This document shows positions 22,889 through 34,700 of a stretch of 64,000 nt of DNA, one piece after another. The stretch comes from Tanytarsus gracilentus (lineage: Eukaryota; Arthropoda; Insecta; Diptera; Chironomidae). The notes under the pieces are model-generated. The model was not told where the DNA came from, ran no database searches, and saw only the letters and a list, made by a program, of their open reading frames with translations. The stretch is taken from positions 3,348,001 to 3,412,000 of the forward strand of contig JAXRKN010000042.1 of NCBI GenBank assembly GCA_038502055.1, written 5' to 3'. Both the position numbers and the translations under genes were made by a program. Within the stretch, counting starts at the first letter, position 1; every line of letters begins with the position of its first letter.

Positions 22889-25644
22889 ATGGTGGCAAAA
22901 GTCGAAAATAAAAATATTTACAATACTAATCGACGTCACACAGATCGGAATAAAAAACCCTCAGAATTTCCAGAATTTGATGTGAAAATTATCAAAATTT
23001 CTACAGTGATGTTGTTACTAGAAGCTCAAGAGGATGATGTTGTTGAGAGGGTAAGTGAGATAGAGAGTGAACGAACGTGTTTGCGGTTATGTTATGGAAT
23101 GTTTAAGTAATTTTTCATAGAAGGGTTAATTTGGGTAATTGATGATGGGATCGTATCACATTAAGATATTAATTTTTTTAAGGTTATGGTTCAACTTCTT
23201 TGTTTATTCCACTCTATTCAACTTTGACAATGTTTATTGTTTTAATTCCGCACATATCAGTTTACAATGAACATTTTTCTCAATAAAATATGACAAAAAA
23301 TATTGTAAATGTATTATTACTTCGCAGGCTCTATGTCATCTCGATAAATTTGCTTCACTCGGTAATTCGCAGCTAGAGCAACTCCACAACAATCGTTTAT
23401 ATGAATCAATCTCGACACTCGTCATCAACTCGAATAATGTGATTGTGAAGAAATTCTCATTCAAATTGCTAGCACAATTGATTCATGTTTTCGATGAATG
23501 CAGAAAAAAATTGCTGAACGATGCGAATCTGATTGGGGAAACGAGAAATATCTTCATAACATCAGCGGATGATAATTTAGTTGAATTTTCCTGCATTCTT
23601 CTGCATTATATTTGCGATGATCCAAAGAATGTTGACGCATTGGGACGAGATGAAATTTTCATGGGGAGCTTGTTCAATCACTTCCATTCGCACGATCCCG
23701 ACATACTACTTCAATCCCTTCGCTTACTAAACATCATTATGCAAAATTCAATGTTGATTACATTCATATTGAGCATGAAAGATTTTCCCTTCAAGAACCT
23801 TGAAATTGAGTTGAAAAATGATTGTCGTGAGATTCAATTTCAGGCACTCGAGAGCATCTTCTTGATTTCGAATATTTGTTCAGAGCATCCATTCAAAAAT
23901 GAATTTACATCAGATCGATTGATTGAAGTCGTTTATGATATTTGCAAGGTAAGGAAAAAATCTTAAACTTCAATTGAGACTTTAACTTGCTTTAAGAATT
24001 TATTTCTTAATTGAAATATTTTACTTATTTCAACTATTTACTATTTATTTATAGCAGCATGACTTTCAAGAAGCTCAAAAATTGGCTTTAAAGATTTACC
24101 GGAACATTTGCAAAGACGAAAAAGTTCTTGCAAACCTCTCCAAAAATTTATCAACATTTATTGAAATTTTCAAGGATAAAAACTCTTTAAATCAAGAAGA
24201 GATTTTAGGCGTTCTAACAGAATTCGCTTTATATGAGGATAACAGAAAAGTCCTGATTGAAAATGAAGTGACAAAGATTATAATAGAAATGCTTAAAAAT
24301 GCATCGATAAGTGCTTGTTGTGCCGTAAATGTCATGCGAGTTAATTTAAAATTTCAAAGTGAAATTTTAGAATCAAAAATTTATGAAATTTTACTTGCAA
24401 ATTTTAAAAATGAAGACAAAAAATGGGAAACTCGTGAAATATTCTTGAAAACTTTAAAAAATATCATCAACATCCAGGGGCTGTCACATCTAATTGAATC
24501 TTCACTTGAGATGAGCAAATGTTTCTCGCAAATATTACAAATTTCTCCGCCCGTTAACATATCAATAACACTCATCTCAATTCTCGATAAACTCGCAACA
24601 TATCTCGATGTAAAAGAGAAAATTGCAACCGATGAACTTGCAAAAGCTGTCTGCACATCACTTTCATCTCGCCACTCAATGCTCATCATCCAATTGTTGC
24701 ATCTCATCGCCAATTATATTGATCAGCAATCTTTCCGTGATTGTTTTATTAAATTTTCAGTCTTTGAATTTCTTGCAAATTTCCTCAAATCGACAGTCTA
24801 TCAGGTACGAGTGAGCGCTTGTAATTTAATCAACATGGCAGCAAATTACCCTGAACTTAGTTTGAAAATGATAAACGAGGGAATTTTGAAGATGTTGTTG
24901 GATTGTTTTGAGTGCACAATCTGTTCGGATGGTTTTGAGAAAATGTTGAACTATGACATGTCACTTAAATTTTCAATTCGAAGACGTCTGGAAGTGAGCG
25001 ATAAAATAAAAGATGGATTTTATGCATCGAAGAAAGAAATCGATTTTATGAACTTAAAGAAAATTATGGATGCAAATAGTTCGTCACCATTTTTTCCGAT
25101 TTACACAGTTAACTTCGGAGATGAAATTAAAATTGGTGAGTTTTTAATATATTTAATTAAAAAATTTATATAAAATTAAAAACATTTTCCAGCGTCATCT
25201 CTCAACTGCCCATCACGCTCAATTTTATCCGATAAATGCATCAAAACCCTTCATGATTCTCTTGCCAACGACTCAAATTTCAACTCCGCTGAAATTCATG
25301 AAAAAATTAAAATTTTAGCGATTAGGGTTGGAAAATTTTTGCAAACTGACGACGAATGTACATCACATATATTCAACATGCACTTGATGGAATTGAAATT
25401 CAAATTTGCGTCATCAGTAGTTCCAATAGGCAGTCTGATTTATGGAAATTCATTTGAAGCCGCGCTTCTCTTCAAAGCTATGGCCGATCAATTTGATATC
25501 AAAACAACATTTGTTAGTAGCGGATGTAAAGCGTGGAACGAAGTTTGTGATGGAAATAATATCGTTGATTTATTTTTTGCTATGGGCGAAATTTATAATG
25601 CAAATGGACATGAAGCAAGGAAGTATTTGCAAAAAATTTCGTAA
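22889..25644 (+). CDS. ARMC3: ARMC3-like armadillo repeat protein with C-terminal EDR1-type domain
   Basis: Four exons: 22889-23050, 23328-23948, 24055-25135 and 25193-25644, in phase, giving 771 residues. The body (about residues 30-560) is a run of leucine-rich helical armadillo/HEAT-like repeats, for example LVEFSCILLHYICDDPKNVDALGR and FLANFLKS..QVRVSACNLINMAANYPEL. The C-terminal part (about 698-742) reads VVPIGSLIYGNSFEAALLFK, then KAWNEV. This is the EDR1/transglutaminase-like segment that, as I recall, follows the armadillo repeats in ARMC3. ARMC3 is associated with cilia and sperm flagella in vertebrates, so a similar role here is inference. The acceptor of exon 3 is a tandem ATAG/CAG site. 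The start codon follows a run of A bases in good context (AAAATGG). No canonical AATAAA lies right after the stop. Confidence 0.8.
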
Positions 25645-27020
25645 ATTTATTTTTGTGCAAATTAAAAAAAGAATATTTCAAAATTCGCTCTATAAAAGTT
25701 TTCAAAAATATGATGTTCTGACTTTTCACTTTTCTAGCTTTGAAGAAAATCGCTTTAGACACGAATGAGGGTAAAAAAGTGTGAGTGTTTTTCCTTTTGA
25801 GAGCATTTTCTCCGTTTATATTTTTCGACACCACGCTTTTCTTTTTCTCAAGACGCTAAAGGAAATGAAATTAAATTAAAGAATTTTACATCAATTTATC
25901 AAAACGTCTCTCTCACTCTCGTGGAATGATGATAACGTTGTTAATGTCAGAAAATTGAACAAGTCAATATGCTTTACTTCCCTTCCTTCCACTTGTCATC
26001 CTATTTTTTATGTTTTTTTTTGTCTTCGGGTACTTGAGGCTCTCTCACTTTTGAAATGACAAATAAATGTCTGCATTGTCATGTTTTGTGCTATCTTCAT
26101 CACTTTTTACAAAGCGCTTAAGAGCTTTTATGATGATGGGGATAATGGGAAGGGATTCCATAAAGAGGAATTCGATTTGATTTACAAGACAGATTTCTTC
26201 AAATTTCAAAAAAATAACTTTGATATAAATATATTAAAATTAAGTTTGAAATAAATTTTAAAAGAAGTGAAAAAAGTTCTGAATTATTTAGAATAATTTC
26301 ATTTCAATATTTCTCCAGACGATACAGAAAGAAGGAGAAAACGTTTCTCGAATAATAAATTTCTCATCAAAAAAGCTCTCGACAGTCGCCACACAACACA
26401 CGAATCATGGGGGAGTTGAGATGTATGTTGAGTGTGTATATCAAAATTATTTTTATAAAACTTCTTGAAGACACATACAGAAAAAGTTCTTTCCAGTTTT
26501 AGCGCAATAAAAATTCTTCTCGAGACTCGTCTAAGGATGAAGAAAAAGTTTTTTCCTCGATTTTGAAAGACGAAATTGCCGCAATGCTCTTTAAGCAGAT
26601 ATTTTCGTTCTCACACGAACGCAAGAAAGAAAATCTTCATGACTAGAAAAAATTTCTCAAAAACTCTCAAGGGTGCAATTCAATTTTATTTATCTTATCA
26701 ACAACACACAAAACTTTTTTTCCACAATTTTCAAATTTTTTTACGAGTTCATTAAGTTTAAGATTTTTTTAAATCAAAATTTTCTAAATGGAAACTTGCA
26801 CTTGCTATCCATTAAAAAAAGCAATGTCTAAAAATTGTTAGGAAAGAAAAGTAAACTGAGTGGCGTCTGTAATAAAGCGGTTGCGTTTTTATGGTTAAAA
26901 GTTGAAACAATTGTTCTCTTGGGATAAATTTATTAAACTTTTAAATCTTTTTTCTTCGAAAAGCAAAAATCACAAAAAATATTGAACAACAAAATATTTA
27001 AAACCAGATTAATTGTGTAA
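25645..27020. other. intergenic space between convergent ARMC3-like and Pink1 genes
   Basis: About 1.4 kb between the two 3' ends. It is AT-rich with no recognised gene, repeat or RNA. Both 3' UTRs must lie here. Confidence 0.5.
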
Positions 27021-29188
27021 TTAATTAGAATTACTTTGAATCCACTCGAGAGCCTTGCGAATGTTTCTTAAGTTAGCTCGCGATAAGAAAGTCGAAATTA
27101 AAACATATTCAGTATAGGTGCGACGACTCTTCATCATGTAATTGGTGTTAAATGTGCTTAGACCACGTTCACAAAGAACTTTTGTCGTAAGACTTAATAA
27201 AAACTCCAGTATCTAATTTAATAAGTTATGTATAAGAATATAAAAGTGTTAATAAAAATTTAGCATTTTTACCTCATTGTTCGATGGACTACGTCCATAT
27301 TTAATCCACGATGACGGAGCCCACAGATAAAGTTGCAAAACATTTGCAGCAATATCACAACTTAATCTTTTGGCCGGATTGCGTTGCAAAATATTCTCAA
27401 TCAAATGTCTAACAATCGTCGGAACTTCCTCGCCAATCGACGGCAGCATGGACTCTGTGTAGTCGACATTTCTCAATGAAGAGTTGTAAAATGGATTTTC
27501 ACTTCCAAAGATTTCATATGCAATGGTTCCGCATGCCCAAAGATCAGATTTCGTGTAATTCAACTCTGAAAACATGCTCGGCTGTTTTGTAATAATTTCC
27601 GGTGCCATCAAATTTACATTTCCACCTTTATCAATCTCATGAGAATTGTAAGGCAATCTCAGTCCATGTTTTTTATCAGCGAGACAACATCCAAAATCGG
27701 AAACGACAATCAGCGGTAAATGCCCATCTGACATCGTGTCTACCAATATATTATCACTTTTCAAGTCTCGATGAGCGATTCCACTTCCATAGTTATTAAT
27801 AAACGCTACTGCTTCGAGCAATTGAGCGAATAGAATTATACGAGTTCGGGTGCTCAAATCGTTTTCACTAAGATATTCACGCAAGTTGCTATTGTATCGT
27901 TTCATAAGCAAAAATAAACTCATATTTCTTCCGTAGCCACTTATGGGATTCAATCTTTGTGGCAACGCGAACGGATAAAGATCATTCGCATGTTTCAAGT
28001 CTGGGATTTGGTCGCAAAAGAATGCCGGCATAAGAACAATATTTGGATGTGGTGGAAGAGAAATAGTCTGTTCCATAATTGCTCGCTCCCAATTGCCAAC
28101 TTCCTCATAGTTTCTTCGATTACGTGCTGGGATAGTTTCCTTATACATTGCTTTTAAAATTGTAAGTGCATTACTTTGTATATCGTAATTGAACATCATC
28201 TTGAGTGCCCACGGATATTCATAAATAGAAATTGGTGGATCCTGGATTAAACTTTCAGGGATTGACGAGTTTGATGACGATGTTGAGACGCTAAGAGCTC
28301 GAGAAATTTCAATTTTTTCGTTGAACTTAACATTTTTAACTGTTATATCGCTTTTTAATGCATCAGCGCTTTGTGATGGATCGGAAACGGAGCAAAACTG
28401 CAAATTATCTAAACTTCCTCCTAAATTTTGGATAAATCTCGGCGAGCTTGAGGTATTTGCAACATCTTGCTTCTCAATTTGATGTTTCACTGGATCTTTA
28501 ATGATCCCATGAGAATCTTTGATGTCATCATGACCATCTTTTTTGAAGTTAACTCCATAAACCACAGCATTACATCCTTTTTGGAGAAAAGGGCCAATAT
28601 TTAGGTCATTTAGCTTTAAATCATCATCGACAGGTTCGTTAATTCCATTCTTATTCTCGAGTTTGCTTTGATGTTTTCCAATCGCTTCACGAATCTCCCA
28701 GCAAATGGCTTCGAGCTCATCCTCCTTCGTTAAGAGTCCGTTACCGGACGCGAGAGAGCAGCCAACGATTGATAGAAAGGGCAGACTGTCTCCAGCGATG
28801 AATAGTCTGTGAAATATAAAAATAGAAATTTTCAAGGCCATGACGCAAATATGCTAAGCTGGGTGTTACTTTGTTGTCGCTTCTGCTCTCAACGCTGATG
28901 ACTTAGGACTCAAGGCAGTTACTCTATTTAAGACATTGTCAATAAGCAATTGACGACTGAATCTTACGAAACTGTTTTGATTTTTCCTCAATTTCTCATC
29001 CAGAATGAATGTCTATCAAAAAAATTACAAGCTTTTAAACGGATTCTCGCCAACTATTTAAAAGTTACCTTTTGAAGATTCCTTGAGCTTTGAGTATGCT
29101 GGCTAATCGTTCTAATGTGTCTTTTATCGCAGAACAAAAGATTTTTCCCATGACTTCTTATTGCACGAATTAATAGTCTGATAGACAT
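27021..29188 (-). CDS. Pink1: PINK1, mitochondrial serine/threonine kinase
   Basis: Four exons: 29188-29069, 29012-28870, 28806-27273 and 27212-27021, in phase, giving 662 residues. The N-terminus (MSIRLLIRAIRSHGKNLL...) is Arg-rich without acids, a mitochondrial targeting signal. It is followed by a hydrophobic stretch around LPFLSIVGCSLASGNG, then the conserved KEDELEAICWEIREA. The kinase domain shows the glycine loop (IGPFLQKGCNAVVYG, about 158-172), a long family-typical insert, catalytic Lys290 (WALKMM), HRD with Asp435 (AHRDLKSDN), DFG with Asp458 and APE at 489-491. The last exon encodes the PINK1-specific C-terminal extension (TTKVLC, ISTFLSRANLRNIRKALEWIQ). PINK1 accumulates on damaged mitochondria and phosphorylates ubiquitin and Parkin. 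An ATG at 28841 opens the long frame but lies in an intron, so the true start is 29188. Confidence 0.96.
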
Positions 29189-29827
29189 TTTAAGGACTTT
29201 TTTTAGTCACTTTTACAGCTTTTGGTGTTTTTAAGATTTCCCTGTTAGGGGATAATGGTTTTAAAGTGGAATCAGCAGGTAAAAATATTTTTTTGCGATT
29301 ATGACGAAATTGTAAACAAAAACAAAATCTTTCAAGAAAAATTGGGGACGATTCCAATGTAACGTAAACTCTATGTAAAAAAAAATTAAAAGTCACAAAA
29401 TCCAGCAATTTTACAGATAGCAATGAAAATACAAATAAATTAAAATTTAAAATGATACGGAAGTTTTGAATTACTCCAATTTTCACAGGGCTATACTAGT
29501 CAGGGTTTGAATAAAATTTGAAATTCAATATTTTTAACGTTTTTTTGATATTTTTTTTAAAACTCGATTAAATTTTATATTATTTAAATATATTTGGAAA
29601 AGCATGAATTATTTACCCACGTCCTTTTAAAAGTTCTCATCAGCAGATGTCATTCTTTTGTTATTTAACGGATGTAAACATAAATTTTTTTATCAACTGA
29701 CATGTCTCTCTCTCAAAATGGAAAAATCATCACTCGAGTGATGAAAATGAAAACTTTGCAACTCCCATGCTTGCTCACAGTTGAAAATTAAAAAGTTTGT
29801 GCTTTATCTTGACTTGGAATTTTTATT

Positions 29828-31796
29828 TCAATTTTTAACAAAACTTGAACTCCATTTTCGATGCTTATTGATATCGTTTTCGGAATTTAATTTAACTTGC
29901 TTAAATGCTTCCTTCAGATGGTGAATTTCCACTTCGTCAATTTCCTTAGTAAAATTCCCAGATCGAATTTTTTTACGTATCAATACAAATTTTGCTTCCT
30001 TTATTGATATTCGGATGTCATCTCCAGTAAAATTTTCAGCTAAAAGCGCCAACTCCTCTATATCCTCATCACGCCAACCATGTGAACATGGCAGAAATTG
30101 TTTGATAAGTTTTTGACGCTCATGAAATGTCGGAGTGTCAATGAGAATTTTCCTTTCAAACCGTCGCAAAAATGCTGAATCAATGTCCCTAAATTAAAAA
30201 TGTTAAAGTGTTTTTAATCTGCTTAAAAAAATCATTGAACCAACCGCTTTGGTTTTTTAGTAAACAATTCGTAACTATTTAAACCATAATTTTGCATACG
30301 AATAAGTAAAGCATTAAGACTGATATGAGCAATTCAAAATTTACATATTCATAATCAATAGCACAGAAATTCACCCACATTTTACATTCAACATACAACA
30401 TACCATGGTAAATTTGTCGAACCGAGCACAAAGACTTTTCCATGTTCGTCGTTTTCGAGACCATCGAGAAGCGAGAGAAATTCATTTTTCAATCGCTTTG
30501 ATGCTTCATGTTCCGTCGAGTGGCGCTTTGATGTCAAACTATCCAGTTCATCGATGAAAATTATGGACGGTTCGTGATATTTGGCAAGCTCGAAAAGTAT
30601 TCGAATGAGTTTCTCCGATTCACCGCGCCATTTTGATATCAAAGTACTCGCAGAAATGTTGAAAAATGTAAAAGTTTCGTGAGTTTCCGTGCATAATGCT
30701 TTCGCTAAAAGCGTTTTTCCGCATCCAGGAACACCATGTAACAGAACGGCTTAAAAAATAGAGAAAGAATTCATTGTAAACTTGTAAATGTGTCAATATA
30801 CGGAAGCTTTTATTTTTCATACTCCACCACTTACCCCTCCATGATTGCATCTGATTAAACAACTGCGGGTACTTCATTGGGAAAATTACACTTTCTTTTA
30901 TTATCATCTTGGCATCCTCTAAGCCTACAATATCATCCCACTTAACGCTTAAATTCCTTCGTATTACGTCTTTAATAATCATTTCACTCATATCCTTCCA
31001 ATCTTGTGGATGACTACTGAGAAAATCTCGCATAGATTTCAAGAAAACTCCGTTTGAGTCTGGCTGTGCTATTAAAGACGGAACTGGTGGTGGCGATAAG
31101 CTCGTGACTTGCAGGCTTGTTTCTAGGTCACATGATTGAGTTTCAGGAAAAATTGTGACAATATTTGGCGAAGATTTAAGGGCAGATTTGCTTTTTTTGA
31201 GGGTTTGTCTTGCTGCTTGCATATCCACAGAACTGTGAGACGAAAACTTTTGGGCATTTTGTTGTGGCTCATTTTTTTTTACAAAGCGAGGCTTCTTGCC
31301 GAATTTAATTGAGTAAAAGCTAGAGAATTCGAGATAAATTGTCTCTAAGTCCACGTTATCACAAACTGTAAAATCTGTCGAGAGCTGCGACTCATCAATC
31401 AGTGCAGCATGAGCTTTACTCAGGCCAGTTTCTTTCAAATACTCAGCAATTAGGTAAATTATGTTTCTGAAAGTAGACCAAAATTTTATCATTGATATTT
31501 AACTGCAAATTTTGTAAAAAATTCAGTCAAGGGTTTCAATAGCTTTTCAGCTTAGTTTTTTTAAAAATCAATCTTCTACTTCTTTCTCACAATGACACAC
31601 CGCATCATGTTTCAAGTCAAGAGACAGACATTAACTGACGTTCTGTGTAGGGATTATATAAGAATTTATGTCATTCATGACTCACCTTCGACGTTCAAAA
31701 ATTCCTCGACGATCATGCTAGAAGTAAAAGGAATCATGAAATAAATAACAAGATGCTTGTGGTCATGGTCTATAATTTCACCGCTACCTCAGCCAT
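29828..31796 (-). CDS. KATNAL2: katanin p60-like AAA ATPase with LisH domain (KATNAL2)
   Basis: Five exons: 31796-31788, 31717-31686, 31466-30835, 30749-30404 and 30188-29828, all in phase, giving 459 residues. A LisH motif (NIIYLIAEYLKETGLSKAHA, about 15-45) is preceded by an Arg-rich FERRR. CDNVDLETIYLEFSSFY follows, a signature of KATNAL2. A low-complexity linker leads to the AAA module: VKWDDIVGLEDAK, Walker A GVPGCGKT (230-237), the pore loop near SKWRGESEK, Walker B IIFIDE (287-292), and the sensor and arginine region LGSTNLPWDIDSAFLRRFERK. Katanin-family ATPases sever microtubules, and KATNAL2 is linked to cilia and sperm. At 459 residues it is shorter than the human protein, mainly in the linker. 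The 9-base first coding exon (Met-Ala-Glu, donor GTAGCG) is the least certain part. Confidence 0.88.
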
Positions 31797-34700
31797 AATT
31801 TTTAATACTTATGGAATAATAAATTTCACTTTTTCGATATGTTTTCTGCTTGCAAAAAAATATGAAAATTTATTTTACCAAATTTTTACTGTAAAAATTA
31901 TTCGTTGCTAAGACTTTTCGAACGTAAATATTTATTTATTTATCAATTTATAAAGCCTACCTACAAGCCATAAGGACAGATACTAACATGCTTATAAAAA
32001 TAATATTTCCAATGTTGAAAATTAAATTTTTCCCTTCTCAATCCCATGGATACAACTTATTTATTTTTATTTAGCACCCTACAATTGTCGGGTTATTCAT
32101 GAAAAGAGTATAGGTCACACAGCCGACAGAATTAATGCAGAAATTAATCTTAAGACTTTATTTTCTGTAGAACAAATTTTACAAATAATTTTTATAGAAT
32201 TTCTGCAAAAATTTAATCTTTCTTTTACGGATTTTAAAATGAATTTCTAAATTATACATATTAAGTATATTTCAATTTTTATGATATTAATAAGAGAATA
32301 AACACCACGTATTCATATTGGTTTTCACCTTTTAACCATAAGATATTTAAACCCCTCAAAATCATTTTTTTAAACCACAAACATTCAATCCCCATGTCAT
32401 GGTCAAGAAGTCAATTTTCACCCCGAGTATTTTCTCTTTCTGAAATCAATTTCTACAAACTGTGAGCTGTGCACTTGACAAATAACTTTTTTCTTGTAAA
32501 CAAAAATACCATGAAAAAGTTTCTTGAAATTGCTTTCAGCACTTAATTTATCTTGTTCTTCCGTCAATACTTTCAATTTGCCTTGAAAAATTGTGGATAT
32601 CGATACAAATAAATAAAACATCCTGTTCAGATATTTCGGGTGGTTTGGGGGTGGAAGAAAGATACATTCATCTTCTCACCATGCGATAGTTAAAATAATC
32701 ATGTGAACATAAAAATAAAAAGGGCTATAAATATTCGTATGTGTGGCATAATATGGAGAAAAGATAAAATAATTTAGGGGAAAAATTGACTTTCATTAGA
32801 ATGGACGACAAAAAGTTTTTTAACCAACAGAAGAAAAAGTTGTATTATGAACGCAATTTCGGAAGTTTGAATTATCAATTCTAAAATTTAATTATTGCCT
32901 CTTGGAAATTTCAATGGAAATTGCATATTCAACCTTTCGCTCCTCGTTTCGACTCAAACACTGTTTCTAATTTTGTAATAAAAAATAAATTTAATATTTT
33001 TAACAAACCCTCATCTCAGTTAACAAAATTTTATGTACAAAGAAGATGAAAATCCCAGCAATAAATCAATCCTGACCATCAGATTAAGAGTTTTATAGAG
33101 AGGGATATGTGAAATAGCTCTCAGACATGTCTTTGGCGATTAAATTTTCAGTTATTTCCTACCTTAATATTTTAACTTGATTTAAATCCAAATAAACGAA
33201 GTAAATGTAAACAACAATCAATAATCGATTTATGATGAAAGCGAATTTTTTTTCTGTGGCTCGATTAAATAAATTAAGCATAATTTCATTGGCACTAAAA
33301 ATTAATTTTTTTATTCAATTGTTTGCATATATTCTTGGCATAGCAAATATAAAGACTCAAAATATTTTTACTCAATAAATCGTTTGATAACATCAGAATA
33401 AAATTAAAAATACATTTCTTCAAGATAATTTTAAGTTTTCTTTTCTTATATTCAAAAAAAATACACGTTCATCAGGTCAAAAATCTATAATTTCATAAAT
33501 ATGTATGCACGAAAAATTCTCGCCAACATCAACAGCTGAAATGCCGCAACGAAAATTTAGTTTATGTTTCGTGAGACTCCGAAATACATAAATGAAAACA
33601 CCAGAAATGTTGCTTTGGCGATGACACTCAAGAACTACGATAGATATTTTATTCACAAAAATTCACTTTAAAGCATATTTATTTTTCCATGTCGCGTCAA
33701 GTGACTTTACAAACTTTTTTCGGTGTTTTTTGACTAATAAATGTACTTAACATACTTTAAGAAGATTCAGAAATTGCTCTCTTAATTTACAATTTAATTC
33801 AATAATACTCTCGTGATGCGAGATAGTTTTCGGGTTCTGAGTGTACTGGAGCAGTTTTGTAATTGATTTTAATTGAAAGATGTGAAGCAGGAACTTGTTT
33901 TATAATTTTTTTTCTCTCGAGAACTCGACTATATAAAACGTGGAAGTGGAGAATGAGATTTGCATGTTTATGACCCCAAAAATAATAAATTTATTGCATT
34001 TTCGCTACACCGTGCACACATCCGAATGAGGAGCAATGTTTCGCCAGAATGAATGGAATTAATCAACTCTCCACGATTATGCAAATTTTTACTGTCTGCG
34101 CTCAGCGTCCGTATAGATGTATATAAGCCACTCAATGTGGCAATAAAAACAAATAAAAGTAGCAATTAATATCACAGCGGGACAAAGTCAGTCGAAGTTG
34201 AAATGATTCCCTTGTTAATTTTTCATTTTGCTGCTTTAGGATCGCGGTTATACTTATCTCTCGCCTTAAATTTATAAATTATGAAAATTGTCTTTAATTT
34301 TAAAAATCAATTTTCTGTTAAATTTTTCTCAGTAATAATCACATGACATTACTATTAATTGTTATCATCAAATCCACATGCCTCACAATTTAGTTTAACA
34401 TTTTCTCTTAAATTGAAAGCACATATAAAATCATATTTTAGATTCATGCGCTTGTTAGTGTTTATTTTAAATCAAAAAACATTTATTTTCTAATCTTTGT
34501 ACTTCAACTTTATTCTCAATTATTTTCGACATTAATGTCATTGCTTGTCTTATAGAACTTGGAAGACTTACATCATTAATTTTGACTTTGATTCTGCAGT
34601 CCGCAAGAATTTTATCAATCAAATGCCAATAAAATTTTGCCTGATATTCTCTTATTTAGATTAGACAACAAATGTATCCATTTAGATTGTGCATAAAATA

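Noticed and set aside
28807..28841. ATG at 28841 as the PINK1 start
   Set aside because: A TTTCACAG acceptor lies between it and the conserved coding sequence, and two upstream exons join in phase.
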